A stretch of DNA of 64,000 bases, taken from positions 2,535,501 to 2,599,500 of the forward strand of contig NZ_CP140098.1 in the NCBI RefSeq assembly GCF_034440735.1. Reading direction: 5' to 3'. Shown piece after piece: positions 24,589 to 36,754 of the stretch. Each line of letters opens with the position of its first letter. The first letter of the stretch is position 1. Source of the DNA: Deinococcus sp. AB2017081 (GTDB taxonomy: Bacteria; Deinococcota; Deinococci; Deinococcales; Deinococcaceae). The notes under the pieces were generated by a model. The model had not been told where the DNA came from. It saw nothing but the letters and a program-made list of their open reading frames with translations, and did no database searches. A program made the position numbers and the translations under genes.

Positions 24589-25809
24589 ATGCCCGTCTTC
24601 GAATACCGTGTGCGCGACCGCTCCGGGAAAGTGCTGAAATCCCAGATGGAGGCCGACTCGCTGGCGCAGGTGCGTGACGCCCTGCGTGCGAAGAACCTCA
24701 TGATCGTGGAGATCAAGCCGCCGAAGGGCGGGCTGAATGCCGACGTCAAGATTCCCTTCCTGAGCGACCGCCCCCCGAGCCTGAAACAGGTGGCGATCTT
24801 CAGCAAGCAGATGGCCACGCTGATCAACGCCGGGGTGCCGCTCGTGCAGTCCCTGGCGATCCTCCAGCGTCAGATGGAACACAAGGGCTTTCAGGAGATC
24901 GTGAAGGCCATGCGCACGGACGTCGAGAGCGGAACACCGCTGAGTGAGACCCTGGTCAAGTATCCCAAACTCTTCAACCGCCTGTATGTCAACCTCGTTC
25001 GTGCGGGCGAGACCAGCGGGACGCTCGACTCGGTGCTGGAACGCATCGCGGCCTTCCAGGAAAAGGATCTCGCGCTGCGCGGCAAGCTCAAGAGTGCCCT
25101 CACGTACCCCGTCATCGTGCTGATCTTCGCCATCCTGATCACGTACTTCCTGCTCACGACCATCGTGCCCCAGTTCGCCGGAATCCTGGCCCAGCTGAAC
25201 GCCCCCCTGCCAGGCATCACGAAAGTGCTGATGGCCACCTCCAACTTCCTCCAGCACGGCACGCTGTACATCCTCGCCATCGGAATCACCGTCACCTTCC
25301 TGTACCGCTGGTACTACTCGACCCCGAAGGGTCGCCGTGTCATCGACGACGTCAAGCTCCGCATTCCTATCTTCGGAAACCTGCTCCAGAAGAGCGCCAT
25401 CAGCTCTTTTGCCAGAACCTTCGGTCTCCTGATCAGCTCCGGCGTGAACATCATCGAGAGCCTGGAGATCACCAAGGGCACGGCCAACAACGCCATCGTC
25501 GAGGAATCGATCGAGAATGCCAAGAACGTAGTCATGGTCGGTGACCAGATGAGCAGCAGTCTGGCGACCAGCAAGATCTTCCCACCCATGGTGGTCAGCA
25601 TGGTCGCGATCGGTGAGGAGACGGGCTCCCTGGACTCCATGCTCGACAAGGTGGGCGACTTCTATGACCGCGAGGTCGACGAGGCGGTCGAGGGAATGAC
25701 CGCCGCGATCGAGCCGATCATGATCGTGTTCCTGGGCGGCATCGTGGGTACCATCGTGGCCGGGATGTTCCTCCCGATGTTCAGCATCATCGGCAGCCTG
25801 AGCAAATAA
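24589..25809 (+). CDS. pilC: type IV pilus / type II secretion inner-membrane protein
   Basis: A 406-aa PilC/GspF-family platform protein that couples pilus ATPases to pilin assembly in the inner membrane. It begins FEYRVRDRSGKVLKSQMEAD and carries two T2SSF domains (about 70-190 and 275-395), with SKQMATLINAGVPLVQSLAI and FARTFGLLISSGVNIIESLE as the repeated cores. Three membrane segments are visible (for example YPVIVLIFAILITYFLLTTI and the C-terminal IMIVFLGGIVGTIVAGMFLP). In Deinococcus and Thermus such pili serve DNA uptake and motility. No other pil gene is adjacent. Confidence 0.94.
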   Translation: MPVFEYRVRDRSGKVLKSQMEADSLAQVRDALRAKNLMIVEIKPPKGGLNADVKIPFLSDRPPSLKQVAIFSKQMATLINAGVPLVQSLAILQRQMEHKGFQEIVKAMRTDVESGTPLSETLVKYPKLFNRLYVNLVRAGETSGTLDSVLERIAAFQEKDLALRGKLKSALTYPVIVLIFAILITYFLLTTIVPQFAGILAQLNAPLPGITKVLMATSNFLQHGTLYILAIGITVTFLYRWYYSTPKGRRVIDDVKLRIPIFGNLLQKSAISSFARTFGLLISSGVNIIESLEITKGTANNAIVEESIENAKNVVMVGDQMSSSLATSKIFPPMVVSMVAIGEETGSLDSMLDKVGDFYDREVDEAVEGMTAAIEPIMIVFLGGIVGTIVAGMFLPMFSIIGSLSK

Positions 25810-25825
25810 CGGCTCCTGCGCGCCT

Positions 25826-25859
25826 GCCCGGCGGTCACATTCGCGGGTGACCGCCGGGC
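25826..25859. terminator. stem-loop between pilC and JAMM gene
   Basis: GCCCGGCGGTCAC (25826-25838) and GTGACCGCCGGGC (25847-25859) form a perfect 13-bp stem with an 8-nt loop between convergent genes. There is no T-run, so termination is inferred from position and stem strength. Confidence 0.6.
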
Positions 25860-25879
25860 CCGCATCGACCCAAGGGGCA

Positions 25880-26278
25880 TCAACCAGACGTGATCGGTAC
25901 CACCGTGCCCCCAGGCAGGCGGAACGCGGCCAGGGTGCGCGTGCTCAGATCCGCGATCACATACGGCACAGGGTACTGCGCCAGCTGGGCATCGGTGGCA
26001 CTCGGCCGCGCCGGGCCCAGCGGGTGGCTGTGATACAGCGCGACAAGGTGCTGCCGATCGGCCGCCATGACCTTCAGGGCACGGAGCAGATGAACGGGAT
26101 CCGCAAGATACTCGGTGGTCGGCCGCCCAGAGATATTCGCCAGCGGGTACAGGGCTTCGGCGCGGCCAGTCTCACCGTCCAGCACACCGCCGAGGACGCC
26201 GACACACTCGCGCGGCGCGTCCCGTTCGGCGTGCGCCCACAGCGCATGGATCAGGGCGACGGGCAGGTGCAGGGTCAC
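25880..26278 (-). CDS. JAMM/MPN+ metalloprotease (Mov34 family)
   Basis: A 132-aa stand-alone JAMM-domain protein. The zinc motif is complete: Glu in [10 protein letters not shown], then [14 protein letters not shown], which matches H-x-H-x7-S-x2-D. Bacterial members cleave after ubiquitin-like sulfur carriers or act as deubiquitinase-like isopeptidases, for example in thiamine, cysteine or tungsten-cofactor pathways. No such carrier gene is adjacent. GTG 26278 is chosen because CATACT lies exactly 6 bp upstream; longer in-frame extensions would run through the promoter. Confidence 0.85.
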   Translation of the reverse strand: MTLHLPVALIHALWAHAERDAPRECVGVLGGVLDGETGRAEALYPLANISGRPTTEYLADPVHLLRALKVMAADRQHLVALYHSHPLGPARPSATDAQLAQYPVPYVIADLSTRTLAAFRLPGGTVVPITSG

Positions 26279-26284
26279 CACCGC

Positions 26285-26290
26285 AGTATG
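26285..26290 (-). promoter_or_regulatory. -10 box CATACT of JAMM gene
   Basis: CATACT on the minus strand with 6 bp to GTG 26278. The same hexamer and spacing occur before sdaAB. Confidence 0.5.
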
Positions 26291-26368
26291 CGCCGTGTGC
26301 GCCCGAGGATGTGCGCTCAAATGCCGTGCCAGCCGCGCAATGGGGTGGGTTCTGGCGGTACGGTGGAG

Positions 26369-26374
26369 TACACT
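26369..26374 (+). promoter_or_regulatory. -10 box TACACT of ftsK
   Basis: TACACT with 7 bp to ATG 26382, identical in layout to the ABC permease promoter at 11960. Confidence 0.6.
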
Positions 26375-26381
26375 GCACGGC

Positions 26382-29573
<3,192 letters not shown>

Positions 29574-29891
29574 CGCACGGGCCGGTCTCGGTGGGGCGAC
29601 CACCACATCCGACCAGATCGCACATGACGTGAGGTCAGCGAACCGGAACCGTCCGGGAGGTGATGTCCTACCTCTCCATTGACCGACGACTGCCCGCCAC
29701 CGGGGTGGGTGTGGGCGCCCTTCCCCCGACCCTGATCCGCGCATGAGGCACCTATGAGAGGTCATCCGGATCGTGGCGTGCGTTCGTTTATACGGCGCGG
29801 TTCGGGCCCGTCCCAGCTTGCAATCCGCGCTGTTCTGGGAAAGATTGAGTTTCGGACAATTGGCAACCCAGTTCCATTCGGAGGAGATGTG
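29574..29891. other. intergenic region upstream of FAS1 gene
   Basis: 318 bp without a gene. A small inverted repeat GAGGT-N8-ACCTC lies near 29657-29674. A weak promoter pair, TTGCAA (29818-29823) and AAGATT (29841-29846) with 17-bp spacing, precedes the FAS1 gene and would give a leader of about 40 nt. A TTTATAC stretch lies near 29788. Nothing else was recognised. Confidence 0.4.
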
Positions 29892-31784
29892 ATGAAGAAG
29901 CAAACCAGTCTGGTGACGCTCGGCCTGATGCTTGCAACCCCGGCAATCGCCGGTGGTGGCGGCGCCCCGGCCGCGCCCGCAACGCCCGCCGCGTGCAAGA
30001 CCATCGCCCAGATCGTCGCCGGCGATCCCAACTTCAGCACGCTGGCCACCGCCGTGGATGCGGCTGGCCTGACCCAGACCCTGCAGGGCGGCACCTTCAC
30101 GGTGTTCGCACCGACGAACGCAGCCTTCGCCAAGCTCCCCAGCGACACGCTGGCCGCCGCGCTGAACGATCCGGCCATGTTGCGGTCGCTGCTGCTGTAC
30201 CACGTGGTCAGCGGCAAGGTCGCAGCGGCGCAGGTCGCCACCCTGTCCTCGGTGAAGACCGTGCAGGGTTCCAGCATCCTGGTCACGGTGAGCGGTTCGG
30301 CCGTGAAGGTCGACAACGCCAATGTCACCCGCACCAACGTGGCGGCCTGTAACGGCGTCGTCCACGTGATCGACACGGTGCTGATGCCCGCCGCCGAGGC
30401 CGACGCACCGATGGTCAACGAGCCGGTGGCCGAGGCCGCGCCCGCTCCGGCGGCTCCGGCAGCCGAGCCGGCCCCCGCCACGGAGCCGGCCCCGGCAGCA
30501 GAACCGGCCCCGGCGGCCGCGGCCGCTGAGCCGGCGCCCGCCGCCACGACTCCGGCGGCCCCCGCTCCGGTCGACATCTCGGCCATTCCGGCCCTGCCGC
30601 TGAGCGGCGCGACCATCACGGTCGACACGGCCGCGACTCCGCCGGCGACCACCGACACCGCCGCGGCGCCCGCGACCGAACCCACCCCGGCGCCCGCCGC
30701 CGAAGCTGCGCCGGCCACCGAAGCGGCTGCGACCGAGCCCGTGGCCCAGGCCGCTCCGGCCGCCAGCACCAACACGCTGTACGACGTGCTGGTCAGCGAC
30801 GACCGCTTCTCGACGCTGCGCGACCTGCTCAGCGACGCGGGCCTGACCGAGCAGCTCACGGCCAACGAGTACACGATCTTCGCGCCCACGAACGCCGCCT
30901 TCGAGGCGCTTGATCAGGAGCAGCTGGCGCTGATCGCCAGCGATCCCGACACGCTCCGCAAGGTGCTGCTGTACCACGTGGCGACCGGCAAACGCACCGG
31001 CGAACAGCTCGCCGCCGTGAAGCAGGTCTCCAGCGCCGAGGGCAGCAGCATCGACGTCTCCTCGGACGGCACGACGCAGACGGTCGGCACCGGCAAGGTC
31101 GAGGGTGCACCCATCTCCGCCGACAACGGCACCATCTTCGTGATCGACAAGGTGCTGCTGCCGCCCAACCTGGTGATTCCGGCGGCACCGGCGGCCGCCG
31201 CTCCCACGACCGACACCACCGCGGCGGCTCCGGCCGCGCCCGCCACCACCACCACGACCGACACGGCCGCAGCGGCCGCGACGACGACCACCCCTGCCCC
31301 GGCCACGACCACCACGGCGGCTCCGGCTGCGACCACCGCCGCGGCGACGCCGGCCAACCTCGTGGAGCTGCTCCAGGGCATGCCGCAGTACAGCACGCTG
31401 GTCAGCCTGATCCTGAAGGCCGGTCTGGCCGAGACCCTGAGCAGTGGCGACTACACCGTCTTCGCGCCCACGAACGACGCCTTTGCCAAGGTGCCCCAGG
31501 CGACCCTCGACACGCTGAACGCCGATCCGGCCAAGCTGCGTCAGGTGCTGCTGTTCCACGTGGTCACCGGCAAGGTCATTGACGCCGCCCTGAACGTGCC
31601 CCAGCTCAAGAGCGTGGAAGGCAGCAGCATCGACCTCAAGGCCGATGGCACCATGACCATGATCGGAGTGCTGTCCGGCGACACCATCACCGGCGGCATG
31701 CTCGCCAACTCCGTGCCCATGACGGCCGGGAACAGCGTGGCCTACAGCATCGACGCGGTGCTGATCCCCCCCACCCTGAAGTAA
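29892..31784 (+). CDS. secreted protein with three fasciclin (FAS1) domains
   Basis: A 630-aa exported protein. Residues 1-21 are a signal peptide (MKKQTSLVTLGLMLATPAIA). FAS1 domains lie at about 35-165, 295-425 and 492-630, each with the FAPTNxAF motif and a later LLYHVV/LLFHVV strand (TVFAPTNAAFAKLP; TIFAPTNAAFEALD; TVFAPTNDAFAKVP). They are joined by Ala/Pro/Glu-rich (AEPAPA repeats) and Ala/Thr-rich linkers. FAS1 domains mediate adhesion to cell surface or matrix. ATG 29892 has GGAGGAG upstream, marking it as a leadered and probably well-expressed gene. Confidence 0.93.
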   Translation: MKKQTSLVTLGLMLATPAIAGGGGAPAAPATPAACKTIAQIVAGDPNFSTLATAVDAAGLTQTLQGGTFTVFAPTNAAFAKLPSDTLAAALNDPAMLRSLLLYHVVSGKVAAAQVATLSSVKTVQGSSILVTVSGSAVKVDNANVTRTNVAACNGVVHVIDTVLMPAAEADAPMVNEPVAEAAPAPAAPAAEPAPATEPAPAAEPAPAAAAAEPAPAATTPAAPAPVDISAIPALPLSGATITVDTAATPPATTDTAAAPATEPTPAPAAEAAPATEAAATEPVAQAAPAASTNTLYDVLVSDDRFSTLRDLLSDAGLTEQLTANEYTIFAPTNAAFEALDQEQLALIASDPDTLRKVLLYHVATGKRTGEQLAAVKQVSSAEGSSIDVSSDGTTQTVGTGKVEGAPISADNGTIFVIDKVLLPPNLVIPAAPAAAAPTTDTTAAAPAAPATTTTTDTAAAAATTTTPAPATTTTAAPAATTAAATPANLVELLQGMPQYSTLVSLILKAGLAETLSSGDYTVFAPTNDAFAKVPQATLDTLNADPAKLRQVLLFHVVTGKVIDAALNVPQLKSVEGSSIDLKADGTMTMIGVLSGDTITGGMLANSVPMTAGNSVAYSIDAVLIPPTLK

Positions 31785-31800
31785 GCCGACCGACGTCCGG

Positions 31801-31822
31801 CCCGCTCCCTGTTGGGGGCGGG
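31801..31822 (+). terminator. terminator after FAS1 gene
   Basis: CCCGCTCCC, loop TGTT, GGGGGCGGG (one G-U pair), then TCTGTCGT, 17 bp after the stop. Confidence 0.75.
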
Positions 31823-31858
31823 TCTGTCGTGTTGCCCGCCATCGGGACCCGGTGTGGG

Positions 31859-32710
31859 TCAGTGGGTGGTGGCGGCGTGATCCGAGAGAAACCGTGACCA
31901 CGAATCGGGCGTGCGGATCACGGTATCGCGTTCCGTCCAGTCCCAGTACGGCGTATACAGGCTGCAGGCACGGAGCAGTTCCTCGCGGAAGATCGCGGCA
32001 CTCAGGCCGGTGTCGAGCATGCCGCTCGTGCGGAAGCGGGCCACAACGCCGCTGCGGTCGTAGGGCACGAGCCGGAACTCTGGTGTCCAGATGCCATCCC
32101 CGGCCGTCAGGAGCACGAACTGTGCCCTGGGATCGCCGGTCGCCGGGAAGCCCACGGCACCCGTGTTCACGATCAGCGCGCCGTCCACCGTCGCGTGCGC
32201 CGGGCGGTGGATATGCGACCCGATCAGGACATCGGCCGGTGAACCGTCGGCGGGCTGACGCAGCACTCCGATCCGTTCCGGAGCCGTGCGCTCGCTGAGG
32301 CCCTCGCGGTAGTGCTGGCGGGTGCCGTGCGCGATCAGCACGCGGGGCAGGCCCGGCACGTCCAGGGTGAGGGTCATGGGCCACGCGGCCGGCACGTGCA
32401 GCAGGCCCGCCCGGTCGAGCTGATCGGCGCTCCACGCCGTCGCACCCCAGAACGGATCGTCGAACCACGCCGTGGGCAGCGAGGCGCTCCGCGCGTGCCA
32501 CAGCCGCAGCAGGTCGTCATGGTTGCCGAGTGTGAACTGCACACCGGGGTGTCCGAGCAGCCGCTCCATCACCTCGACGGAATCCGGGCCCCGGTTCACG
32601 ACGTCGCCGTTCACGATCACCCGGTCGGCGCCCTGCTGCTGCAGATCGTTCAGCACGGCATCCAGAGCATCGGCATTGCCATGAACATCCGCGATGATCG
32701 CCACCCGCAT
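31859..32710 (-). CDS. calcineurin-like metallophosphoesterase
   Basis: A 283-aa dinuclear-metal phosphoesterase. The five family motifs are visible: IADVHGN, VNGDVVNRGP, TLGNHDD, LIAHGT and IGSHIHRPA. It belongs with the YfcE/PrpE-like protein-phosphatase and phosphodiesterase group; the substrate is unknown. The C-terminal part (about 200-283) is extra and includes a Trp/Tyr-rich stretch (SLYTPYWDWTERD). ATG 32710 has TAGAAT 8 bp upstream. It is convergent with the FAS1 gene. Confidence 0.9.
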   Translation of the reverse strand: MRVAIIADVHGNADALDAVLNDLQQQGADRVIVNGDVVNRGPDSVEVMERLLGHPGVQFTLGNHDDLLRLWHARSASLPTAWFDDPFWGATAWSADQLDRAGLLHVPAAWPMTLTLDVPGLPRVLIAHGTRQHYREGLSERTAPERIGVLRQPADGSPADVLIGSHIHRPAHATVDGALIVNTGAVGFPATGDPRAQFVLLTAGDGIWTPEFRLVPYDRSGVVARFRTSGMLDTGLSAAIFREELLRACSLYTPYWDWTERDTVIRTPDSWSRFLSDHAATTH

Positions 32711-32718
32711 CGCCGTGC

Positions 32719-32724
32719 ATTCTA
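32719..32724 (-). promoter_or_regulatory. -10 box TAGAAT of metallophosphoesterase gene
   Basis: TAGAAT on the minus strand, 8 bp before ATG 32710. Confidence 0.55.
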
Positions 32725-32785
32725 GGGCCGGTGGGCCGCCAGATCGTCAGCAGGGCCACGCTGGCGGCCACCGGCCGGCAGGTGA

Positions 32786-34051
32786 TCAGTTCCGGAAGAT
32801 GATCTCCTCGCGTCCGAACGACCGCCGGGCCAGCAGGCCCAGCAGGACGGTGCCGATCAGGTTGGCGGCGATCGCCAGCAGGACGTGCACGCCATTCACG
32901 CTGCCGCGCACGATCTCCAGCAGGCTGAGCATGCCGCCGAACAGCGGCAGGGCGTACAGGCCGGCCCCCAGGGTCAGGAAATCGCTGAACTGCAGCAGGA
33001 CGGCAGGCAGCACGATGCCCAGTGTGAATGGCGCGATGTAGGTCTGCGCCTCCTTGAACGACCTCGCATAGATGCCGACCGTGATGAGCAGCGCACTGAT
33101 CACCAGCGCGGCGCTGAGCGACACGCCCAGCAGCGCCAGCGCCCCGCCCACGCTGAGGGTGAGCTGCCCACCCATGGCCTGCGTGATCTCGCTGCCCTGA
33201 CCGGTGCGGCCACGGGTGAACGCGGCGACCAGCACCCCACTGAGGATGAAGCCCAGCACGCTGAAGCACGCACTCGTCAGGGCGGTGATGGTCGTGGCGA
33301 GGAGCTTGCCGGCCACCACCTCGCCCCGGCGCACGGGAGCCACCAGCAGGCTCTCCAGGGTGCCGCGCTCCTTCTCGCCCGCGGTGGCGTCCACGGCGGT
33401 CGCCATGGCCCCGCTGAGGATGAACTGGAGCATGAGCATGGGGATCAGGAACGCCAGCTGGCCGCTGCGCTGCTCCTGCGGGGGGCTGGCATCCACGCTC
33501 CGGATCGTGACCGGGGTGAGCACGCCGGCATCCAGGCCCAGGGCCTTCAGCCGCTCAATGGTCAGGGTGCGGTTGTAGGCGGTCACGACGTCCTGCACCT
33601 TGGAATACGCCCCGGCCTGGGCACGCAGGTTGTTCAATTTCGCGTAGACCTCCAGCGTGCCCTGCCCCGCCCCGGCGCGGGTGGGAATGGCCGTGGCGGG
33701 CCGGACAGCGGCGTCGACTGTGCCGGCCTGCACGGCAGCGCGGGCGTCCGTAACCGGCACCAGGGTCACGCCCGCCCGCACCAGGGTGCCGTCGCCCAGG
33801 CGCTCGTCGCGCGTCAGCGCTGTGCTCAGGGCCGCTGGCAGCGTGCCGACCACGCCCAGCTTCTGGCGGGCCTGCTGCTGCCCGCCGATCAGGTTGCCCA
33901 GCAGCAGCGGCAGCCCCAGGGTGAACAGCGGGATGAGCAGCAGCGGCATCAGGATGGTGGCGGTCAGGGTGCGGCGGTCGCGGATCGTGGACAGCAGATC
34001 CCGCGCCGCAATCCGCCAGACGAGTGCCGGACGCAGCCGTTCAGACGGCAT
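32786..34051 (-). CDS. ABC-2 type transporter permease (NatB-like)
   Basis: A 421-aa membrane component of an ABC exporter. A first membrane span ([18 protein letters not shown]) is followed by a large extracytoplasmic region (about 60-215) and then five or six C-terminal spans, with the conserved [19 protein letters not shown] motif near 245. This layout matches NatB sodium-exporter-type and ABC-2 permeases. ATG 34051 overlaps the end of the ATPase gene by 11 bp, and the upstream in-frame residues are non-conserved. It pairs with the NatA-like gene. Confidence 0.9.
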   Translation of the reverse strand: MPSERLRPALVWRIAARDLLSTIRDRRTLTATILMPLLLIPLFTLGLPLLLGNLIGGQQQARQKLGVVGTLPAALSTALTRDERLGDGTLVRAGVTLVPVTDARAAVQAGTVDAAVRPATAIPTRAGAGQGTLEVYAKLNNLRAQAGAYSKVQDVVTAYNRTLTIERLKALGLDAGVLTPVTIRSVDASPPQEQRSGQLAFLIPMLMLQFILSGAMATAVDATAGEKERGTLESLLVAPVRRGEVVAGKLLATTITALTSACFSVLGFILSGVLVAAFTRGRTGQGSEITQAMGGQLTLSVGGALALLGVSLSAALVISALLITVGIYARSFKEAQTYIAPFTLGIVLPAVLLQFSDFLTLGAGLYALPLFGGMLSLLEIVRGSVNGVHVLLAIAANLIGTVLLGLLARRSFGREEIIFRN

Positions 34052-34790
34052 GGGCCACCCCGGCGCGCTGGTCATGGGCACGAACCAGTTCAAAGAAGGC
34101 ACGCTCCAGGGTGCGCTCACCCGTCGCGTGCAGCACCTCGGGAATCCGCCCGACCGTGAGCAGCTGTCCGTGGTGCAGGATCGCCACCCGGTCGCAGACC
34201 TCCTCGGCCTCGCTCATGACATGGGTGGAATACACGGTCAGGCGGCCGGGGGCCCGGCTGGCCTGCACGAAATCCAGCAGGGAGCGCCGCGCAAAGATGT
34301 CCAGGCCGCTGGCGGCCTCGTCGAGGATCAACAGGGCCGGGTCATGCAGCACCGCGCGGGCAATCACCACCTTCTGCTTCATACCCGACGAATACTCACT
34401 GGCGCGGATGTCCAGCGTGCGGCCGAGTTCCAGCCGCTCGTCCAGTTCCGCGATGCGGGCCTCGGTGTGGGCGCGGTTCAGGCTGTACAGCCCGGCGAAC
34501 GAGCGCAGGATCTCGCGCCCGGTCAGACGCGCCGGCAGACCCATGCCGCCGTTCACGACCCCCACCGCCCGGCGGATCGCCTCGGCGTCTCGCCGCAGAT
34601 CCAGCCCGCAGACCGTGCCGCTTCCCCCGGTGGGCTGGAGCAGGGTTGCCAGAATGCGCAGCAGGGTGGTCTTCCCGGCACCGTTCGGCCCGAGCAGCCC
34701 GAAGACCTCGGCGTCGGTGGCAGTCAGCGTCACGCCCCGGAGTGCCCGGAACGCACCGTACTCCTTGGTCAGGCCGTTCAGGTCGAGCAT
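34041..34790 (-). CDS. ABC transporter ATP-binding protein (NatA-like)
   Basis: A 249-aa ABC ATPase. It has Walker [10 protein letters not shown], signature YSSGMKQK (an SSGM variant common in ABC-2 exporters), Walker B LLILDEA and the H-loop THVMSE. It powers the overlapping NatB-like permease; the exported substrate (ions, drugs or lipids) is not evident. ATG 34790 is the first start consistent with the family N-terminus ([12 protein letters not shown]); longer frames upstream look like noncoding sequence. Confidence 0.93.
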   Translation of the reverse strand: MLDLNGLTKEYGAFRALRGVTLTATDAEVFGLLGPNGAGKTTLLRILATLLQPTGGSGTVCGLDLRRDAEAIRRAVGVVNGGMGLPARLTGREILRSFAGLYSLNRAHTEARIAELDERLELGRTLDIRASEYSSGMKQKVVIARAVLHDPALLILDEAASGLDIFARRSLLDFVQASRAPGRLTVYSTHVMSEAEEVCDRVAILHHGQLLTVGRIPEVLHATGERTLERAFFELVRAHDQRAGVAHAV

Positions 34791-35176
34791 GGGGGTACGC
34801 CGGGGCACGGTGTCAGGTGGCATAGATGCTGGAGGGTACGCCGGCCAGGAGCAGAAGGTTGCGCGACTCCGGAACGGAGCTGGCCCGGTCGACCCGCCCG
34901 ACATGTGTCCTGTCGATGGGGACACCTTCCGGGGGGACAGGATGATTTCTGGCGTCAGCAAGGGAAATCTTGTCCCGAACCATAATGTCAATCGCGCCTC
35001 CCCTCATCCAAAATGAGAGAAAAAGTGAATATAATAGGAAAGTTGCGCTGAACGGCGCACTTGAACTCAGTCCAGCGATCAGCCCCCCTGCCGATGTCCC
35101 CTCTGCTCGCTTGACCCCCCTCAACCTGCGTCCGTACCGGACAAGGCCCGCGCCGCAGTGCTCCCTGGAGGCCCGC
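34791..35176. other. intergenic region between natA-like and winged-helix genes
   Basis: 386 bp between divergent genes. The central part (35005-35045) is strikingly A/T-rich and contains a perfect TATAAT at 35030-35035. From there to the winged-helix start is a GC-rich stretch of about 140 nt that would be a long 5' leader. A TTGACC at 35111 has no convincing -10 partner. No open frame here looks coding. Confidence 0.45.
35030..35035 (+). promoter_or_regulatory. consensus -10 box TATAAT upstream of winged-helix gene
   Basis: Perfect TATAAT inside an A/T-rich island, about 140 bp before ATG 35177. No good -35 is seen at 16-18 bp. Confidence 0.45.
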
Positions 35177-35680
35177 ATGTTCAACCCCCCTACCCTCGAA
35201 GATCTGCAGGAAACCCGCCGCGCCAACGAGAAGCTGGTGCTGCGCGCCCTGGAAAGTAAGCCCGAATGGGTCGAAACTGAACTCGCCAAGACGACCAGCT
35301 TGGCGCTGTCGCACCTGCGCGCAGCGCTGGCCAGCCTGCTCGACCAGGGCCGTGTGCGCCGTCTGCCCGGCACCGGCACCCGCGCCGTGTATGGTCTGGC
35401 CGATCCCGGTCTGGCCGATGTGCCCGCGACGCCCCTGACCGAGAGCGCGAAAAAGGTGCGCGACTACTTGGAAGGCCGCGCCGACAGCGCCCTGTACATG
35501 AGCGAGCAGCTGCGCATGACCCGCGAGGAAGTCATGACCGCCCTGAGCCTCCTGAACGCCCACGGCATGATCACCTGCACCTTCGTGGGCAGCCTGGTCA
35601 TCTTCCGCCTGAAAGAAACGCAGGCCCTCGGCCAGGAGCAGGCCGCCGAGAAGCCCAGCCGCAAGAAGCAGGTCGCGTAA
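35177..35680 (+). CDS. winged-helix DNA-binding protein
   Basis: A 167-aa basic protein with two likely winged-helix units. The first (about 10-75) has NEKLVLRALESKPEWVETEL and LSHLRAALASLLDQGRVRRL; the second (about 90-150) has MSEQLRMTREEVMTALSLLN and GMITCTFVGSLVIFRL. The C-terminus is Lys/Arg-rich (KPSRKKQVA). The exact family is not recognised; a transcription regulator or nucleoid-type role is inferred. ATG 35177 has GGAGG upstream, and longer in-frame extensions are not protein-like. A terminator follows. Confidence 0.8.
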   Translation: MFNPPTLEDLQETRRANEKLVLRALESKPEWVETELAKTTSLALSHLRAALASLLDQGRVRRLPGTGTRAVYGLADPGLADVPATPLTESAKKVRDYLEGRADSALYMSEQLRMTREEVMTALSLLNAHGMITCTFVGSLVIFRLKETQALGQEQAAEKPSRKKQVA

Positions 35681-35701
35681 AGCACCTGAACCGTGTTCAC
35701 T

Positions 35702-35722
35702 GAGGCCCCCACGCGGGGCCTC
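35702..35722 (+). terminator. terminator after winged-helix gene
   Basis: GAGGCCCC, short loop, GGGGCCTC (35715-35722), followed by a partly T-rich tail (TGTCGTTGTC). Confidence 0.7.
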
Positions 35723-35768
35723 TGTCGTTGTCGCCGTGTACCTGACCGCAGGCTTACGCCCCGTTTGC

Positions 35769-35774
35769 TATCCT
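35769..35774 (+). promoter_or_regulatory. -10 box TATCCT of c-di-AMP receptor gene
   Basis: TATCCT with 7 bp to ATG 35782; leaderless start. Confidence 0.55.
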
Positions 35775-35780
35775 GCCGGG

Positions 35781-36111
<331 letters not shown>

Positions 36112-36112
36112 T

Positions 36113-36712
36113 CTACTCGACCCCCAGCGCCGCCAGTTCCTCCCGGAGCTGCGCGGCGTCCCTGTAGCACACGGCCCGCATCCCGACCGACCGGGCCGCC
36201 TCCGCGTTCTGCACGCGGTCGTCGATCATCACGGCCTCCTCCGGGCGCACGTTCGCCAGCTTCAGGCCCAGCCGGTAGATCGCCGGGTTGGGTTTCATCA
36301 CGCCCAGGTAACAGGATGTGAAAAAGCCCAGGAGCACGTCATGCAGCCCGAAGGTGCGGATGCGGTGGTCGTTGAGGTCGGCGCCCTCGTTGTTCAGCGA
36401 GTAGCAGCGGTGGCGGGTCGACAGGTCACGCGCCAGGGCCAGCGCTTCCGCGTGCGGGCGGCTCTCGGCCTCCATCGCCGCGCGGAAGGCGTCTGGTGTG
36501 AAGTCGCGCGGCGCGTAGAACACCGTCTGGGTCAGGTATTCGTCCAGCGTCATGCGGCCCAGTTCCAGTTCCGGCACGACCAGCTTGTGCCGCTCGGTGA
36601 ACTCGCCAGCGTCCAGCCCGAAGCGAGCCAGAACGTCCGCCCGCTGTTCCCGATCCCAGCCGTTAGTGAGCAGCACCCCACCGATATCCCAGAACAGCGC
36701 CCTGATGGTCAT
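36113..36712 (-). CDS. HAD-family hydrolase (IA-like)
   Basis: A 199-aa HAD-superfamily protein. Motif I is FWDIGGVLL, with the nucleophile Asp but Gly instead of the second acid Asp. Motif II is SLNNE, the Lys is in VMKPNPAIY, and motif IV is MIDDRVQNAEAA. The D-x-G form resembles YihX-type sugar phosphatases and dehalogenase-like members rather than the classic D-x-D phosphatases. Substrate unknown. ATG 36712 has TAGCCT 6 bp upstream. Confidence 0.87.
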   Translation of the reverse strand: MTIRALFWDIGGVLLTNGWDREQRADVLARFGLDAGEFTERHKLVVPELELGRMTLDEYLTQTVFYAPRDFTPDAFRAAMEAESRPHAEALALARDLSTRHRCYSLNNEGADLNDHRIRTFGLHDVLLGFFTSCYLGVMKPNPAIYRLGLKLANVRPEEAVMIDDRVQNAEAARSVGMRAVCYRDAAQLREELAALGVE

Positions 36713-36718
36713 GGGCGC

Positions 36719-36724
36719 AGGCTA
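36719..36724 (-). promoter_or_regulatory. -10 box TAGCCT of HAD gene
   Basis: TAGCCT on the minus strand with 6 bp to ATG 36712. Confidence 0.5.
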
Positions 36725-36754
36725 CGCCGGGACGCCGCTCAGCGCGACCCGCTA

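Noticed and set aside
24241..25257. Possible minus-strand gene antisense to pilC
   Set aside because: It extends through the tsaC-like gene in a different frame and lacks any family motif; pilC is clear on the plus strand.
30421..30560. Repetitive DNA in the FAS1 gene as a CRISPR-like array
   Set aside because: The repeats are short codon-level Ala/Pro/Glu units in frame within the protein linker, with no spacers of regular length.
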